Positions 37,550 to 49,557 of a stretch of 64,000 bases of DNA are shown here, piece by piece. The notes beneath the pieces were generated by a model. That model made no database searches and was not told where the DNA came from. It saw only the letters and a list, made by a program, of their open reading frames with translations. The position numbers were made by a program, and so were the translations under genes. How positions within the stretch are numbered: the first letter of the stretch is position 1; each line of letters starts with the position of its first letter. The DNA comes from Cronobacter universalis NCTC 9529 (lineage in GTDB: Bacteria > Pseudomonadota > Gammaproteobacteria > Enterobacterales > Enterobacteriaceae), in contig NZ_CP012257.1 of assembly GCF_001277175.1 (NCBI RefSeq), positions 2,914,001 through 2,978,000 of the forward strand, read 5' to 3'.

Positions 37550-39007
37550 TTACATCAGCGGTTTCGCCAGCTGTACCAGCGAAATCAGCGGCTGCGGCCA
37601 GACGCCCAGCACCAGCACCAGCAGCGCGGAGATCAGCACCACGACGCCGCCCGCGCTGTACGCCCAGTTAGACGGCGCATCGCGGTTGAGCTGCTGCGGC
37701 GCGTTCAGGTACAGACTCACCGCCACGCGCAGGTAGTAGTAGAGACCAATCGCAGAGCCCACCACTACGGCGCCGGTCAGCCACCACAGGTTGGACTGTA
37801 CACCGACGGCCAGCACGTAGAATTTACCGATAAAGCCCAGCGTCATCGGAATACCCGCCAGCGACAGCATCATCACGGTCATCACGGCCGACAGGATCGG
37901 ACGGTGCCAGAACAGGCCGCGGTAGGAGTAGAGCGAATCCGCGTCCGGGCCGCGATACGGGCTGGACATCAGGCTCACCACGCCGAACGCGCCGAGGCTG
38001 CTGAAGAGATAACCCGCCAGGTAAACGCCCACGGTTTCCATCGACATATCGCCGCTTTTCAGCGCAATCAACGCGACCAGCAGGTAGCCCAGATGCGAGA
38101 TAGAAGAGTAACCGAGCAGACGCTTAATGTTCGTCTGGGTCAGCGCCATCAGGTTACCGAAGATGATGGAGGCGAAGGCGAGAACGCCTAACACCACGCG
38201 CACCGCCTCGCTGTCACCTACCGGCGCATAGAGGAACAGGCGCATCACCACGCCGAAGATAGCGATTTTGCTCGCGGTCGCCAGGAAGGTGGAAACCGGC
38301 GCAGGCGCGCCCTGGTAGACATCCGGCGTCCAGAGATGGAACGGCACCAGAGAGAGCTTAAAGCCGAGACCGACGATCATCAGGCCCAGACCCGCCAGCA
38401 GCAGCGGCTCGCTCAGCATGTTGTCCGCGAGGCTCTTACCGAGCGTCACAAACGACAGGCTGCCGGACTGGGCGTACACCAGCGCCATACCAAACAGCAG
38501 GAAAGACGACGCCGCGGCAGACAGAATGGTGTATTTGATAGCCGCTTCCAGCGAGCGTTTCTGACGGAATGCGTAACCGACCAGGCCAAACAGCGGCAGA
38601 GAGATAAGCTCGATACCCAGGAACAGCGCCGCCAGATGATTGGCGTTCGCCAGCAGAATACCGCCCAGCGCGGCAATCAGCACCAGCAGGTAGAACTCTT
38701 CCTTGTTATCGTTGTAGCCCTGCAGCCACGGATAGGCGAAGGTGCAGGTGGCGAGGCTCGCCAGCAGCACCAGGCCGGTATACAGCATGGCGTAACCGTC
38801 CACGCGCATCAGCGGCGTGACGTCCATCGCGCCCGCCTGACCCACGAACCACAGCGACAGCAGCGCGGCGTTCAGGCCGACAACAGACAGCGTGGCATTC
38901 AGGAAGTGATTACGTCGCCACGCAATGGAGAGCATCACAACTACCACCGTCAATCCGACGATCAGCAGCGGTAGCAGCGCGATCAATTGTTGAGTAGTTA
39001 TTGTCAT
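37550..39007 (-). CDS. nuoN: NuoN, NADH:quinone oxidoreductase (complex I) membrane subunit N
   Basis: NuoN is one of three antiporter-like proton-pumping subunits of complex I. It has 485 residues and about 14 transmembrane helices, the E. coli length. Conserved charged residues of the channel lie in [14 protein letters not shown] (Glu), LKYTIL-like [14 protein letters not shown] and [19 protein letters not shown] (Lys). It is the last gene of the nuo operon; the nuoM stop is 6 bp upstream. Confidence 0.97.
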   Translation of the reverse strand: MTITTQQLIALLPLLIVGLTVVVVMLSIAWRRNHFLNATLSVVGLNAALLSLWFVGQAGAMDVTPLMRVDGYAMLYTGLVLLASLATCTFAYPWLQGYNDNKEEFYLLVLIAALGGILLANANHLAALFLGIELISLPLFGLVGYAFRQKRSLEAAIKYTILSAAASSFLLFGMALVYAQSGSLSFVTLGKSLADNMLSEPLLLAGLGLMIVGLGFKLSLVPFHLWTPDVYQGAPAPVSTFLATASKIAIFGVVMRLFLYAPVGDSEAVRVVLGVLAFASIIFGNLMALTQTNIKRLLGYSSISHLGYLLVALIALKSGDMSMETVGVYLAGYLFSSLGAFGVVSLMSSPYRGPDADSLYSYRGLFWHRPILSAVMTVMMLSLAGIPMTLGFIGKFYVLAVGVQSNLWWLTGAVVVGSAIGLYYYLRVAVSLYLNAPQQLNRDAPSNWAYSAGGVVVLISALLVLVLGVWPQPLISLVQLAKPLM

Positions 39008-39013
39008 GGCGAA

Positions 39014-40543
39014 TTACGGCCTTGTAGTTGAAACAGAATCGGTAAACCACTGCTGAATATTGCTCATCGCCGAATGGGATGTATCCAGAATTGGCTGGGG
39101 ATAGAAGCCCAGCAGCACCAGAAGCACCACCAGCAGCAGGATCATAAACAGCTCGCGCGGCGACAGACCGCGAATCTCCTGACTCGCCGCTTCGCTCTTC
39201 GGCTGACCAAAGTACGCGCGATGCAGCATCGCCAGCGAGTAAACGGACGCGAACACCAGACCGAAGGTCGAGATGACGGTAATCACCGGCACCACCTGGA
39301 AGCTGCCGAACAGGATCATGAATTCGCCAACGAAGTTACCGGTGCCCGGCATACCGAGCGTCGCCACGGCAAAGAACATCGACAGCGCCGGCAGCCATCT
39401 GATTTTGCTCCACAGACCGCCCATCTGGCGCATATCGCGGGTATGCAGACGCTCATAGAGCTGGCCGCAGAGAATAAACAGACCCGCCGCGGAAAGACCG
39501 TGAGCGATCATCTGGATCACCGCGCCCTGGTAAGCAAGCTGGCTGCCGGTATAGATGGCGATCAGCACAAAGCCCATGTGGGAAACGGAGGTGTACGCGA
39601 TAAGACGTTTGATGTCGTACTGGGTAAAGGCCATCCACGCGCCGTAGAAGATGCCGATCACGCCAAGCCACATGGCGATCGGGGCGAACTCTGCGGAAGC
39701 GTTCGGGAACAGCGGCAGCGAGAAGCGCAGCAGACCGTAGGCCGCGGTTTTAAGAAGAATACCCGCAAGGTCAACGGAGCCCGCGGTCGGCGCCTGAGAG
39801 TGCGCGTCCGGCAGCCAGCCATGCAGCGGCACCACCGGCATTTTCACCGCAAACGCGATGAAGAAGCCCAGCATCAGCAGATATTCGACGCCGTGGGACA
39901 TCGGCGTTTTCAGCAGGCGTTCATAGTTGAACGTCCACTCGCCCGTGGCGTTGTAGTGCACAAATACCAGCGCCAGGATGGCAATCAACATCACCAGACC
40001 GCTCGCCTGGGTATAGATGAAGAATTTGGTCGCCGCGGTGATACGCGTTTTACCGTCCGATGCCTTATGACCCCACAGGGCAATCAGGAAGTACATCGGC
40101 ACCAGCATCATTTCCCAGAAGAAGAAGAACAGGAACATGTCGATGGCGAGGAACACGCCGATCACGCCGCCCAGGATCCACATCAGGTTGAGATGGAAGA
40201 AGCCCTGATATTTTTCAATTTCATTCCAGGAGCAGAGCACCGCCAGCACGCCGAGCAGGCCCGTCAGCACCACCATCAGCAGCGACAGACCGTCGATGGC
40301 TAAATGGATGGTTATCCCAAAACGCGGGATCCAGTCGAGAATGAACTGGTCCTGCCACTTCGGAAACTCACCGGATTGCGTCAGGGAGTAGCCGCCCTGC
40401 AACCAGAGTTGCAGGCCGAGCGCCAGCGTCAGCCCCATCGTAATCAGCGCAATCCAGCGCGGCACCTTGACGCCGAAGCGTTCGGTCTGCCAGCACAGGA
40501 AGCCGCCGATAAAGGGAATCAGTATTAGCCAGGGTAGTAACAT
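39014..40543 (-). CDS. nuoM: NuoM, complex I proton-pumping membrane subunit M
   Basis: NuoM is the second antiporter-like pump of complex I, with 509 residues and about 14 helices. Hallmark segments are FFFFWEMMLVPMYFLIALWG (functional Glu), TKFFIYTQASGLVMLIAI, and KMPVVPLHGWLPDAHSQAPT (Lys). A structured 154-bp gap separates it from nuoL upstream; nuoN follows 6 bp downstream. Confidence 0.97.
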   Translation of the reverse strand: MLLPWLILIPFIGGFLCWQTERFGVKVPRWIALITMGLTLALGLQLWLQGGYSLTQSGEFPKWQDQFILDWIPRFGITIHLAIDGLSLLMVVLTGLLGVLAVLCSWNEIEKYQGFFHLNLMWILGGVIGVFLAIDMFLFFFFWEMMLVPMYFLIALWGHKASDGKTRITAATKFFIYTQASGLVMLIAILALVFVHYNATGEWTFNYERLLKTPMSHGVEYLLMLGFFIAFAVKMPVVPLHGWLPDAHSQAPTAGSVDLAGILLKTAAYGLLRFSLPLFPNASAEFAPIAMWLGVIGIFYGAWMAFTQYDIKRLIAYTSVSHMGFVLIAIYTGSQLAYQGAVIQMIAHGLSAAGLFILCGQLYERLHTRDMRQMGGLWSKIRWLPALSMFFAVATLGMPGTGNFVGEFMILFGSFQVVPVITVISTFGLVFASVYSLAMLHRAYFGQPKSEAASQEIRGLSPRELFMILLLVVLLVLLGFYPQPILDTSHSAMSNIQQWFTDSVSTTRP

Positions 40544-40589
40544 GGCGATTTTTGTTCCTTGTTTAAGTCCAGCTCAGGCTATCTTACTC

Positions 40590-40631
40590 GCCACCGTGAA
40601 CCCCGCTGCGTGCAGAGGTGTCCACGGTGGC
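40590..40631 (-). other. Strong stem-loop in the nuoL-nuoM gap
   Basis: GCCACCGTG (40590-40598) and CACGGTGGC (40623-40631) form a perfect 9-bp stem, with an inner CTGC-GT-GCAG hairpin. It has no T run, so it is not a normal terminator. E. coli also has an unusually long gap here. A role in mRNA processing or in setting nuoL/nuoM protein ratios is possible but unproven. Confidence 0.7.
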
Positions 40632-40697
40632 TTCGCTGATAACGCCTGTCCTTTCGGACTTGATTTTCAACGAATTCTTTTAAAATTCACTTATGAA

Positions 40698-42536
40698 TCA
40701 ACGCAACACCATCAGCAACACCAGTACGACTACCGCACCGACGCTCATGGACGCCACATACCAGCGCAGGTAACCGTTCTCGCTCAGCAGCAGACCGCGG
40801 CCTGCGTAGCGGGACAGGATGGCCGGAATGTTCATCAGCGCATTCAGCGGATCGCGTTGCAGCAGCCAGGCGATGCCCAGGAAAGGCTTAACGAACACTT
40901 TGTCATACAGCCAGTCGAAGCCCCAGGCGTGATACCACCAGGTGCCGAAGAAACGACCCGGCGCGCTTTTGGCGACGGCGGTGACCAGCGTACGCTTGCC
41001 AAGCCACAGCCAGGCGGCGATCAGGATACCGACAATCGCCACCACGCCCGAGGTGATTTCCAGCGCCATTTTGCCGTCGTGACCGAAGTGGTTTTCCGGC
41101 AATACGCCCGCCAGCGGCGGCGTAATCAGCGCGCCGACAAAGGTGGAAAGCACCAGCAGCACGATAAGCGGCAGATGATGGGTGATCCCCTTCCCTGCGT
41201 GTGCGTGAATTTTTTCTTCGCCGTGGAACACGATGAAAATCATGCGGAAGGTATAGATGGACGTCAGGAACGCGCCAACCAGACCCGCCAGCATTAAGTA
41301 GTTATGGCCGTTGGCAGCAGCGCCCCACAGAATTTCATCTTTACTGTAGAAGCCTGCGGTCACGACCGGCAGTGCCGCAAGCGCCGCGCCGCCCACCAGG
41401 AAGCAGGCGTAAACCAGCGGAATGGATTTACGCAGGCCGCCCATTTTGAAGATGTTCTGCTCGTGGTGGCACGCCAGAATGACGGAGCCGGACGAGAGGA
41501 ACAGCAGCGCTTTAAAGAACGCGTGCGTCATCAGGTGGAAAATCGCCGCATCCCACGCCTGAACGCCAAGCGCCAGGAACATGTAGCCAATCTGGCTCAT
41601 GGTGGAATACGCGAGAACACGTTTGATGTCGGTCTGCACCAGCGCGGCGAAGCCCGCCAGCACCAGCGTAATGGCGCCAACGATACCGACCAGATGCAAC
41701 ACGTCCGGCGTCAGCAGGAACAGGCCGTGGGTACGGGCGATCAGATAAACGCCCGCGGTCACCATGGTCGCCGCGTGGATCAGCGCGGAAACCGGCGTCG
41801 GGCCTGCCATCGCGTCCGCAAGCCAGGTCTGGAGCGGAAGCTGCGCGGATTTACCCACCGCGCCGCCAAGCAGCATCAGCGTCGCCCAGCGCAGCATTTC
41901 ATTGCCGTTAGCGAAGTGCTGCGGCGCCAGTTCAACCATTTCGCGGAAGTTCAGCGTGCCCAGTTCGTTGTAGAGAATGAACAGCGCGAACGCGAGGAAG
42001 ACGTCACCCACACGGGTCACGACAAACGCTTTCATCGCGGCGGCCCCGTTCTTCGGATCGGTGTAGTAGAAACCGATCAGCAGATAGGAGCACAGGCCCA
42101 CGCCTTCCCAGCCGAGGTACATCAGCAGCAGGTTATCGGAGAGCACCAGCACGACCATGCTCGCGATAAACAGGTTGGTGTAGGCGAAAAAGCGGGAATA
42201 GCCTTCTTCGCCGCGCATATACCAGGACGCGAACATGTGGATCAGGAAGCCTACGCCGGTGACCACGGAGAGCATGGTCAGCGAAAGGCCGTCGAGCACC
42301 AGGTTAACACCGATGTTGAAATCGCCGACCGACATCCAGGTCCACAGCGGCAGCGAGAACGCTTGCTTACCGTTATTAAAGAAATCAATGCCAGCGTAAG
42401 CGGTGACCAGCGCCGCCAGTCCCACAGAGCCGACCCCAACCGTCGCGGAGAGGTTTTCCGACCAGCGACCGCGGGAGAAGGCGAGCAGAATATAGCCAAT
42501 CAATGGCAAAATAATGGTTAATGCGAGCAGGTTCAT
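40698..42536 (-). CDS. nuoL: NuoL, complex I proton-pumping membrane subunit L
   Basis: NuoL is the distal antiporter-like subunit, whose long C-terminal lateral helix braces the membrane arm. It has 612 residues (E. coli 613) and about 16 helices. Hallmarks are [37 protein letters not shown] and [12 protein letters not shown], followed by SYSTMS-like [15 protein letters not shown]. It begins within the nuoK stop (ATGA). Confidence 0.97.
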   Translation of the reverse strand: MNLLALTIILPLIGYILLAFSRGRWSENLSATVGVGSVGLAALVTAYAGIDFFNNGKQAFSLPLWTWMSVGDFNIGVNLVLDGLSLTMLSVVTGVGFLIHMFASWYMRGEEGYSRFFAYTNLFIASMVVLVLSDNLLLMYLGWEGVGLCSYLLIGFYYTDPKNGAAAMKAFVVTRVGDVFLAFALFILYNELGTLNFREMVELAPQHFANGNEMLRWATLMLLGGAVGKSAQLPLQTWLADAMAGPTPVSALIHAATMVTAGVYLIARTHGLFLLTPDVLHLVGIVGAITLVLAGFAALVQTDIKRVLAYSTMSQIGYMFLALGVQAWDAAIFHLMTHAFFKALLFLSSGSVILACHHEQNIFKMGGLRKSIPLVYACFLVGGAALAALPVVTAGFYSKDEILWGAAANGHNYLMLAGLVGAFLTSIYTFRMIFIVFHGEEKIHAHAGKGITHHLPLIVLLVLSTFVGALITPPLAGVLPENHFGHDGKMALEITSGVVAIVGILIAAWLWLGKRTLVTAVAKSAPGRFFGTWWYHAWGFDWLYDKVFVKPFLGIAWLLQRDPLNALMNIPAILSRYAGRGLLLSENGYLRWYVASMSVGAVVVLVLLMVLR

Positions 42537-42835
42537 CCACGCATCTCACTTACTGAATCGATATTCAGGTTCTGGCGACGACGATGGAGTTGCAGCAGCA
42601 GCGCAAGGCCGATACTGGCTTCCGCCGCGGCTAAGCTAATCGCCAGGATATACATTATCTGACCGTCGGTCTGACCCCAGTAGCTGCCCGCGACCACGAA
42701 GGCCAGCGCGGCGGCGTTAATCATGATTTCCAGCCCAATCAGCATAAACAGCAGATTGCGGCGGATAACCAGACCGGTCAGACCCAGGACGAACAGAATA
42801 GCCGCCAGGATCAGTCCATGTTGTAACGGGATCAT
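42533..42835 (-). CDS. nuoK: NuoK, complex I membrane subunit K
   Basis: NuoK is a 100-residue three-helix subunit next to the antiporter-like chain. The two conserved membrane glutamates are present at 36 (LIGLEIMIN) and 72 ([11 protein letters not shown]), which form part of the proton path. It overlaps nuoJ and nuoL by four bases each. Confidence 0.97.
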   Translation of the reverse strand: MIPLQHGLILAAILFVLGLTGLVIRRNLLFMLIGLEIMINAAALAFVVAGSYWGQTDGQIMYILAISLAAAEASIGLALLLQLHRRRQNLNIDSVSEMRG

Positions 42836-43395
42836 GCGCGCTCCTCCGTTTTTCTTTTCGACGCGTCCGACGGAGCCCCGCCGCGCACGCTTACCACATC
42901 GCCCGCTTTCTCTTCACGGCCAAGATGGAAGGCCACGACAAGGCCCGCCAGCAGCAGCATGGACGCGAGTTCAACCGCCAGAACATACGTTTTGAACAGG
43001 TCGGTACCGACGGCTTTCGCGCTAATCGGGTTGCCTTCGATGCCCTGATCGTTAACGCCCAGAATGGCGTAAACGATCACCACCAGCAGAACCGCCGAGA
43101 GAATGCCAGGGCCAATCCAGATCTGCGGTTTGAGCCATTCGCGCTCCTGACGCACCACGGAATCGCCGAGGTTCAGCATCATGACCACGAACACGAAGAG
43201 CACCATGATGGCGCCTGCGTAGACAATGATCTCCAGCGCACCGGCGAAATAAGCACCCAGTGAGAAAAAGACGCCTGCGATCGCCAGCAGCGAGATAATC
43301 AGGTACAGCAGCGCGTGTACCGGATTGCTGTGGGTGATCACCCGGGCGGTGGTCAGGACCGCCACAAGGGCGCAGATATAAAAAGCGAATTCCAT
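42832..43395 (-). CDS. nuoJ: NuoJ, complex I membrane subunit J
   Basis: NuoJ is a 187-residue subunit (E. coli 184) with five hydrophobic helices. The third helix, containing [20 protein letters not shown], is the conserved element that rotates during coupling. The C-terminal tail is short and charged ([12 protein letters not shown]). It starts 10 bp after the nuoI stop and overlaps nuoK. Confidence 0.96.
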   Translation of the reverse strand: MEFAFYICALVAVLTTARVITHSNPVHALLYLIISLLAIAGVFFSLGAYFAGALEIIVYAGAIMVLFVFVVMMLNLGDSVVRQEREWLKPQIWIGPGILSAVLLVVIVYAILGVNDQGIEGNPISAKAVGTDLFKTYVLAVELASMLLLAGLVVAFHLGREEKAGDVVSVRGGAPSDASKRKTEERA

Positions 43396-43405
43396 TCCTG
43401 ACTCC

Positions 43406-43948
43406 TTAAGGTAACAGGCCTTTGACGTCGATAGGTTTGGCTTCGTTTTCCGCGTCGCCTTTATCTTTGCCGTCGATTGCCATACCCGCCATCCGGTAGA
43501 AGTTATATTCCGGGTATTTGCCCGGACCGGAGATCAGCAGGTCCTCTTTTTCATACACCAGATCCTGGCGCTTAAACTCGCCCAGCTCGAAATCCGGCGT
43601 CAGCTGGATAGCGGTAGTCGGACAGGCCTCTTCGCACATGCCGCAGAAAATGCAGCGTGAGAAGTTGATGCGGAAAAACTCCGGGTACCAGCGACCGTCT
43701 ACGGTCTCCGCTTTTTGCAGAGAGATACAGCCCACCGGGCAGGCGACCGCACAGAGGTTACAGGCCACACAGCGCTCCTGACCGTCCGGATCGCGCGTCA
43801 GCACGATACGGCCGCGGTAGCGCGGCGGCAGATAAACCGGCTCTTCCGGATACATGCGCGTTTCGCGTTTGGAAAACGCGTGCAGGCCAATCATCCAGAT
43901 ACTGCGTAGTTGGGTGCCGAAACCAACCACTATGTCTTTCAATGTCAT
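43406..43948 (-). CDS. nuoI: NuoI, complex I iron-sulfur subunit I (clusters N6a and N6b)
   Basis: NuoI carries two 4Fe-4S clusters that pass electrons toward N2. I start it at the ATG at 43948 ([11 protein letters not shown]), giving 180 residues, the E. coli length; the longer frame to 44032 extends into nuoH. The two ferredoxin motifs are [15 protein letters not shown] and [12 protein letters not shown]. The gap to nuoH is 14 bp. Confidence 0.97.
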   Translation of the reverse strand: MTLKDIVVGFGTQLRSIWMIGLHAFSKRETRMYPEEPVYLPPRYRGRIVLTRDPDGQERCVACNLCAVACPVGCISLQKAETVDGRWYPEFFRINFSRCIFCGMCEEACPTTAIQLTPDFELGEFKRQDLVYEKEDLLISGPGKYPEYNFYRMAGMAIDGKDKGDAENEAKPIDVKGLLP

Positions 43949-43962
43949 GGTTTTCTCACCCC

Positions 43963-44943
43963 TTATGCCGCTGTCTGCCAGAGAATGACAGCCGCGGTTA
44001 CCAGCAGATTGATAAGCGTCAGCGGCAGGCAAACTTTCCAGCCGAAGGACATTACCTGGTCATAACGTGGACGCGGTAATGCGGCGCGAATCAAAATAAA
44101 CATCATCATGAAGAACGCGGTTTTCAGCGCGAACCAGATGAAAGGCGGTAACCAGGGGCCCTGCCAGCCGCCGAAGAACAGCGTCACGATCAGCGCAGAA
44201 ACGGTCACAATCCCGATATATTCGCCCACGAAGAACAGACCGAACTTCATGCCGGAATATTCGATGTGGTAACCGTCAGCCAGTTCCTGCTCCGCTTCCG
44301 GCTGGTCGAACGGGTGACGGTGACACACCGCAACGCCCGCGATAGCGAAAGTGATGAAACCAAAGAACTGCGGGACAACGTTCCAGAGATGCGCCTGGTT
44401 GTTGACGATGTCGGTCATGTTGAACGACCCGGCCTGCGCGACAACGCCCATCAGCGAGAGCCCGAGAAACACTTCGTAGCTCAGCGTCTGCGCGGAGGCG
44501 CGCATGGCGCCCAGCAGCGAGTATTTGTTGTTGCTCGACCAGCCGGCGAACAGCACCGCGTAAACGCCAAGGCCCGCCATCATCAGGAAGAAGAGGATCC
44601 CGATATTGAGATCCGCCACGACCCAGGTCGGGCTGACAGGCACAATCGCGAACGCCAGCAGCAGCGAGGTGAACGCGATCATTGGCGCCAGCGTAAAGAT
44701 AACGCGGTCGGAGAAGCGCGGGATCCAGTCCTCTTTAAAGAACATTTTGATCATATCCGCGACCAGCTGGAGCGAACCGCCCCAGCCAACGCGGTTCGGC
44801 CCGTAACGGTTCTGGAAGAGGCCGAGCAGACGGCGCTCCCCAAAACTCATGAACGCGCCGCAGCTCACGACCACCAGCAGAATGACCACCGCTTTCAGGA
44901 TGCTGAGCAGGATCTCGATAACATCCGGTGTCAACCAACTCAT
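43963..44943 (-). CDS. nuoH: NuoH, complex I membrane subunit H (quinone-site entry)
   Basis: NuoH is the eight-helix subunit that joins the membrane arm to the quinone chamber. It has 326 residues (E. coli 325). Conserved charged segments are [27 protein letters not shown] and the acidic loop [20 protein letters not shown]. Its start overlaps the nuoG stop (ATGA). Confidence 0.97.
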   Translation of the reverse strand: MSWLTPDVIEILLSILKAVVILLVVVSCGAFMSFGERRLLGLFQNRYGPNRVGWGGSLQLVADMIKMFFKEDWIPRFSDRVIFTLAPMIAFTSLLLAFAIVPVSPTWVVADLNIGILFFLMMAGLGVYAVLFAGWSSNNKYSLLGAMRASAQTLSYEVFLGLSLMGVVAQAGSFNMTDIVNNQAHLWNVVPQFFGFITFAIAGVAVCHRHPFDQPEAEQELADGYHIEYSGMKFGLFFVGEYIGIVTVSALIVTLFFGGWQGPWLPPFIWFALKTAFFMMMFILIRAALPRPRYDQVMSFGWKVCLPLTLINLLVTAAVILWQTAA

Positions 44944-47666
44944 TGCGCAGCCTCCTGCAGATTTTCAAGACGAGCGCCAGCCATGACAGGCGCAATGCCC
45001 GGCATCCCCATCGGCAGACCGACCTGCCCTTCCGACAGCCCTTCAGAGAGCTGCAGCGGCAGCGTGATGGTCTGGCCTTCATAGTTGAAGGAGACTTTCG
45101 CGCCCGCGTTGACGCCAAGCTTCGCGGCATCGGCCGGATTCAGGCGGATGTACGGCTGCGGCATGCGGCTCTGGAAGACCGGCGAGCGCTGCGACAGCTC
45201 GTCGCTGCCGAACAGATGATAGTAAGGCGCGATACGCCACTGGCCTTCCTGCGGCGCGAAACGCTGCGGTACGGTCGTGAAGTAGTCGATAGCGCCCTCG
45301 CCCGCCTCGATGAGGCGCACGCCCGGATCGCCGTGACGCAGGTGACCGCCCACTTCGTCCTGGAATTTGTTCCAGGCCTGCGGGGAGTTCCAGCCCGGCG
45401 CCCAGGCGAACGGCACCTGAGAACGTGGCGCGTCCGGATGGTTGTTCCCTTCCATTGAGAAGGAGAACATGGTGTCTTTATCCTGCGGCTGGCGCGGCTC
45501 GTGAACGCTGATGTTGGCGCGCATCGCGGTGCGGCCGCTGTAACGATGCGGTTCGCGCGCCAGTTTCTGGCCGCGGATGCGGAAGGTCGCGTCCGGCGCG
45601 GCGTTTTTAATGCCCGCCAGATGCGGCAGTTTCGCGATGCAGGCGTCGATCACATGGTCGAGCTGCGTCCAGTCCGGATGGCGGTTTTCCAGCGTGCTGT
45701 GCAGCGAATGCAGCCAGCGCCAGCTTTCCAGCATGGTCACGGTGTTGTCGTAGTACGACGGGTCATAGACCTGGAAGAAGCGCTGCGCGCGGCCTTCGTT
45801 GTTAATGACCGTGCCGTCGCTTTCAGCGAAGCTCGCGGTGGAGAGCACGAGATGCGCGTGATCCATGATCGCGGTGCGCTGATGGTCAATCACCATGACC
45901 AGCGGCGCTTTCGCAAGTGCCGCGTCTACACGCGCCGCCGAGGCGTGACGATGCAGATCGTTTTCCAACACAATGACGGCGTCAGCGCTGCCGGTTTCCA
46001 GCTCGTTCAGCGCGTCGTCAAGCGAACCGCCGCCAATCATGCCGAGACCGACGCTGTTAACCGCGCGGGCGATCATCGTAATACCGACATCCGCGCCGCG
46101 GCCTTTCAGGGCTTTCGCCACGTTCGCGGCCGCCTGGATCACGTCGACGCTGCCGGCGTTGGTGCCGGAGATAATCAGCGGCTTCTTCGCCCCTGCCAGC
46201 GCCTGCACAATCACGTCGACTTTGTTTTGCAGGTCGCGATCCAGCCCGTCAACCGCAGGCGATGCGGCGTCCAGCGCGTTGGCGATGGCAAAACCGAGAC
46301 GCGCCTGATCTTCCACCGGCGCGCGGTAGGTCCACGCGGCGATATCGTCCAGACGGGTGCTGTCGACGTTGGTCACGAACAGCGGATGTTTGGCGCGCTG
46401 GCCGATGTTCAGGATGGCCGCGATCTGCCAGTCAGCCACTTTCTGGGCCGCCGCCATTTCACGCGCTTTGCCTTTCACCGCCTGACGTACCGCCAGCGCC
46501 ACGCGCGCGCCGGTCTGGGTGATGTCTTCGCCCAGCACCAGCACGGCATCGTAAGATTCAATCTCACGCAGCGCCGGTGTGCGGATGCCGCTGTCGCGCA
46601 GCACTTTCAGCATCAGTTGCAGACGTTCCTGCTCGCCCGCCGCGATGCCGGTATAAAAGTTTTCCGCCCCGACCAGTTCGCGCAGCGCGAAGTTGCTTTC
46701 AACGCTCGCGCGCGGAGAGCCGATACCGATGACTTTCTTCGACTGGCGCAGAATATCCGCCGCGCCCTGCATCGCCTGCTCGGCGTTGAGGGTGATCAGA
46801 TCATCGCCACGGCGCTGAACCGGACGACGCGGACGGTCTTTCAGGTTGACGTAGCCGTAGCCAAAACGGCCGCGGTCGCACAGGAAGTAGTGGTTAACGG
46901 TACCGTTATAGCGGTTTTCGATACGGCGCAGCTCGCCATAACGTTCGCCAGGGCTGGTGTTACAGCCCAGCGAGCACTGCTGGCAGATGCTCGGCGCAAA
47001 CTGCATATCCCATTTACGGTTGTAACGCTCGGAGTGCGTTTTATCCGTGAAAACGCCGGTCGGGCAGATTTCGACCAAGTTACCGGAGAATTCGCTCTCA
47101 AGCGTACCGTCTTCCGGGCGACCGAAATAGACGTTGTCATGCGCGCCGTACACACCGAGATCGGTGCCGTCAGCGTAATCTTTGTAGTAACGCACGCAGC
47201 GATAGCAGGCGATGCAGCGGTTCATCTCATGATTGATGAACGGCCCCAGATCCTGATTGCGGTGAGTACGTTTGGTGAAGCGGTAGCGACGGAAGCTATG
47301 GCCGGTCATCACGGTCATATCCTGCAGGTGGCAGTTGCCGCCCTCTTCACAGACCGGGCAGTCGTGTGGGTGGTTGGTCATCAGCCACTCCACGACGCTT
47401 TCGCGGAACTGTTTCGCTTCGTTGTCGTCAATAGAAATAAAGGTGCCATCGGATGCCGGCGTCATGCAGGACATCACCAGGCGACCACGGGTATCTTCCG
47501 CGTTCTGATATTGCTTCACCGCGCACTGGCGGCAGGCACCAACGCTACCCAGCGCCGGATGCCAGCAAAAATAAGGAATATCGAGGCCGAGCGACAGACA
47601 CGCCTGCAGCAGGTTGTCCGCGCCGTCTACCTCATATTCTTTGCCGTCTACATGAATCGTAGCCAT
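44940..47666 (-). CDS. nuoG: NuoG, complex I large iron-sulfur subunit G
   Basis: NuoG carries clusters N1b, N4, N5 and the enterobacterial extra cluster N7 within a molybdopterin-oxidoreductase-like fold. The ATG at 47666 ([13 protein letters not shown]) gives 908 residues, the E. coli length. The N-terminal 2Fe-2S motif is in [15 protein letters not shown]; His/Cys ligands follow in [14 protein letters not shown] and [13 protein letters not shown], and N7 ligands in CQQCSLGCN. It is separated from nuoF by 54 bp with a hairpin, and overlaps nuoH. Confidence 0.97.
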   Translation of the reverse strand: MATIHVDGKEYEVDGADNLLQACLSLGLDIPYFCWHPALGSVGACRQCAVKQYQNAEDTRGRLVMSCMTPASDGTFISIDDNEAKQFRESVVEWLMTNHPHDCPVCEEGGNCHLQDMTVMTGHSFRRYRFTKRTHRNQDLGPFINHEMNRCIACYRCVRYYKDYADGTDLGVYGAHDNVYFGRPEDGTLESEFSGNLVEICPTGVFTDKTHSERYNRKWDMQFAPSICQQCSLGCNTSPGERYGELRRIENRYNGTVNHYFLCDRGRFGYGYVNLKDRPRRPVQRRGDDLITLNAEQAMQGAADILRQSKKVIGIGSPRASVESNFALRELVGAENFYTGIAAGEQERLQLMLKVLRDSGIRTPALREIESYDAVLVLGEDITQTGARVALAVRQAVKGKAREMAAAQKVADWQIAAILNIGQRAKHPLFVTNVDSTRLDDIAAWTYRAPVEDQARLGFAIANALDAASPAVDGLDRDLQNKVDVIVQALAGAKKPLIISGTNAGSVDVIQAAANVAKALKGRGADVGITMIARAVNSVGLGMIGGGSLDDALNELETGSADAVIVLENDLHRHASAARVDAALAKAPLVMVIDHQRTAIMDHAHLVLSTASFAESDGTVINNEGRAQRFFQVYDPSYYDNTVTMLESWRWLHSLHSTLENRHPDWTQLDHVIDACIAKLPHLAGIKNAAPDATFRIRGQKLAREPHRYSGRTAMRANISVHEPRQPQDKDTMFSFSMEGNNHPDAPRSQVPFAWAPGWNSPQAWNKFQDEVGGHLRHGDPGVRLIEAGEGAIDYFTTVPQRFAPQEGQWRIAPYYHLFGSDELSQRSPVFQSRMPQPYIRLNPADAAKLGVNAGAKVSFNYEGQTITLPLQLSEGLSEGQVGLPMGMPGIAPVMAGARLENLQEAAQ

Positions 47667-47686
47667 AGTCAGCATGCTTCCAGTTG

Positions 47687-47704
47687 GCCTGGCGCGAGCC
47701 AGGC
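47687..47704 (-). other. Hairpin in the nuoF-nuoG gap
   Basis: GCCTGGC-GCGA-GCCAGGC, a 7-bp perfect stem with a GCGA tetraloop, fills part of the 54-bp gap. It lacks a T run. Confidence 0.6.
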
Positions 47705-47720
47705 GTTAATCAAAATGCTT

Positions 47721-49058
47721 TTACCAGCGCGTCTTGAGCAGGTTCGGCTGAATACCATTAATGGCACGGGTGTTGCCGGGGCTCTGCTTAATGCCCGCTT
47801 CGAATTCGTCACGGAAATATTTAATGGCGCTCTGAAGTGGCTCTACGGCACCTGGCGCATGGGCGCAGAACGTTTTACCCGGGCCCAGGAAGCGGCAGAG
47901 CTGCTCCAGGGTTTCGATATCCCCCGGCTGCCCTTCGCCGCGCTCCAGCGCGCGCAGGATTTTAACGCTCCACGGCAGGCCGTCACGGCACGGCGTACAC
48001 CAGCCGCAGGACTCGCGCGCGAAGAACTCTTCCAGGTTACGTACCAGCGACACCATATTGATTTCGTGGTCGACGGCCATCGCCAGCGCAGTGCCGAGAC
48101 GGCTGCCCGCTTTACCAATGCTGGCGAACTCCATCGGCAGATCGAGGTGCGCGTCGGTCAGGAAGTCTGTCCCCGCGCCGCCCGGCTGCCAGGCTTTAAA
48201 TTTCAGGCCGTCACGCATGCCGCCCGCGTACTCTTCGAGGATTTCACGCGCGGTGGTGCCGAACGGCAGCTCCCAGACGCCCGGGTTTTTCACGCGCCCG
48301 GAGAAGCCCATCAGCTTGGTGCCTTTGTCTTCGCTGGCAGACAGGCCCTGATACCACTCCACGCCGTTGGCGAGAATGGCCGGCACGTTGCACAGGGTTT
48401 CTACGTTGTTAACGCAGGTCGGTTTACCCCACACACCGCTGGACGCCGGAAATGGCGGCTTGGAACGCGGGTTGGCGCGGCGGCCTTCCAGCGAGTTGAT
48501 TAGCGCCGTCTCTTCGCCGCAGATATAGCGGCCCGCCCCGGTGTGCACGAAGAGTTCAAAATCGAACCCTGAACCGAGAATGTTTTTGCCAAGCAGCCCG
48601 GCTTCGGTCGCTTCCGCGATAGCGCGGCGCAGACGTTCGGCGGCTTCGATGTACTCGCCGCGCAGGAAGATGTAACCGCGGTACGCTTTCAGCGCGAACG
48701 CGGAGATCAGCATGCCTTCCACCAGCAGGTGCGGCAGCTGTTCCATCAGCATGCGGTCTTTATAGGTGCCCGGCTCCATTTCATCGGCGTTACACAGCAG
48801 GTAACGGATGTTCATGGATTCGTCTTTCGGCATCAGGCTCCATTTCAGACCAGTGGAGAAGCCCGCGCCGCCGCGCCCTTTCAGGCCAGCGTCTTTCACG
48901 GCATTGACGATTTCATCCGGCGCCATGCCGGTTAGCGCCTTGCGGGCGCCTTCGTAGCCGTTTTTGCTGCGGTATTCTTCAAGCCAGACCGGCTGCTTGT
49001 CGTCGCGCATACGCCAGGTCAGCGGATGCGTTTCGGCAGTACGAATAATCTGTTTCAT
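47721..49058 (-). CDS. nuoF: NuoF, complex I NADH- and FMN-binding subunit F
   Basis: NuoF oxidises NADH through FMN and passes electrons to cluster N3. It has 445 residues, the E. coli length. The NADH/FMN region is seen as [17 protein letters not shown] and [16 protein letters not shown], with [19 protein letters not shown]. The 4Fe-4S ligands are in [12 protein letters not shown] plus a later cysteine (EQLCRFLG). It overlaps nuoE by four bases. Confidence 0.97.
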   Translation of the reverse strand: MKQIIRTAETHPLTWRMRDDKQPVWLEEYRSKNGYEGARKALTGMAPDEIVNAVKDAGLKGRGGAGFSTGLKWSLMPKDESMNIRYLLCNADEMEPGTYKDRMLMEQLPHLLVEGMLISAFALKAYRGYIFLRGEYIEAAERLRRAIAEATEAGLLGKNILGSGFDFELFVHTGAGRYICGEETALINSLEGRRANPRSKPPFPASSGVWGKPTCVNNVETLCNVPAILANGVEWYQGLSASEDKGTKLMGFSGRVKNPGVWELPFGTTAREILEEYAGGMRDGLKFKAWQPGGAGTDFLTDAHLDLPMEFASIGKAGSRLGTALAMAVDHEINMVSLVRNLEEFFARESCGWCTPCRDGLPWSVKILRALERGEGQPGDIETLEQLCRFLGPGKTFCAHAPGAVEPLQSAIKYFRDEFEAGIKQSPGNTRAINGIQPNLLKTRW

Positions 49059-49555
49059 TTGTACTGCTCCAGAAGTTCAGGGATCCCTTCCGGCGTCAGA
49101 TAACTGTGAGTGTCCTCATCAATCATCATGGTCGGCCCTTTGTCGCAGTTGCCAAGGCAGCAGGTCGGCAGCAGGGTGAAACGTCCGTCAAACGTGGTCT
49201 GGCCCGGTTTGATGCTCAGATGTTTTTCAATCGCGGACTGAATTCCCTGATAGCCGGTGATGTGGCACACCACGCTGTCGCAGTAGCGAATAACGTGACG
49301 GCCTACCGGCTGGCGGAAGATCTGGCTGTAGAAGGTCGCGACCCCTTCGACGTCGCTCGCCGGAATGCCGAGGACGTCCGCTATCGCATAGATAGCGCCG
49401 TCCGGCACCCAGCCACGCTGCTTCTGAACGATTTTCAGCGCTTCAATGGACGCCGCACGCGGGTCTTCGTAGTGGTGCTTCTCGTGCTCAATCGCCTCAC
49501 GCTCTGCCGCACTCAGCTCAAAAGCCTCGTTCTGTGGTTGTTGATTCTCGTGCAT
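49055..49555 (-). CDS. nuoE: NuoE, complex I 2Fe-2S subunit E
   Basis: NuoE carries the off-path 2Fe-2S cluster N1a of the NADH-dehydrogenase module. It has 166 residues. Cluster ligands are in [10 protein letters not shown] and [13 protein letters not shown], a thioredoxin-like ferredoxin pattern. The start is 2 bp after the nuoC stop and it overlaps nuoF. Confidence 0.96.
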   Translation of the reverse strand: MHENQQPQNEAFELSAAEREAIEHEKHHYEDPRAASIEALKIVQKQRGWVPDGAIYAIADVLGIPASDVEGVATFYSQIFRQPVGRHVIRYCDSVVCHITGYQGIQSAIEKHLSIKPGQTTFDGRFTLLPTCCLGNCDKGPTMMIDEDTHSYLTPEGIPELLEQYK

Positions 49556-49557
49556 AG

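Noticed and set aside
39074..40303. A 409-codon frame opposite nuoM
   Set aside because: Antisense shadow of a conserved membrane protein; no start signal or motif.
41304..42521. A 405-codon frame opposite nuoL
   Set aside because: Pure antisense shadow with Gln/His/Arg-rich low-complexity translation; nuoL is certain.
45501..48503. A 1000-codon open frame on the plus strand opposite nuoG and nuoF
   Set aside because: It runs antisense across two strongly conserved complex I genes and their gap, and its translation is rich in Arg, His and Ala without any family motif. GC-rich codon use on the true strand leaves few stops on the other.
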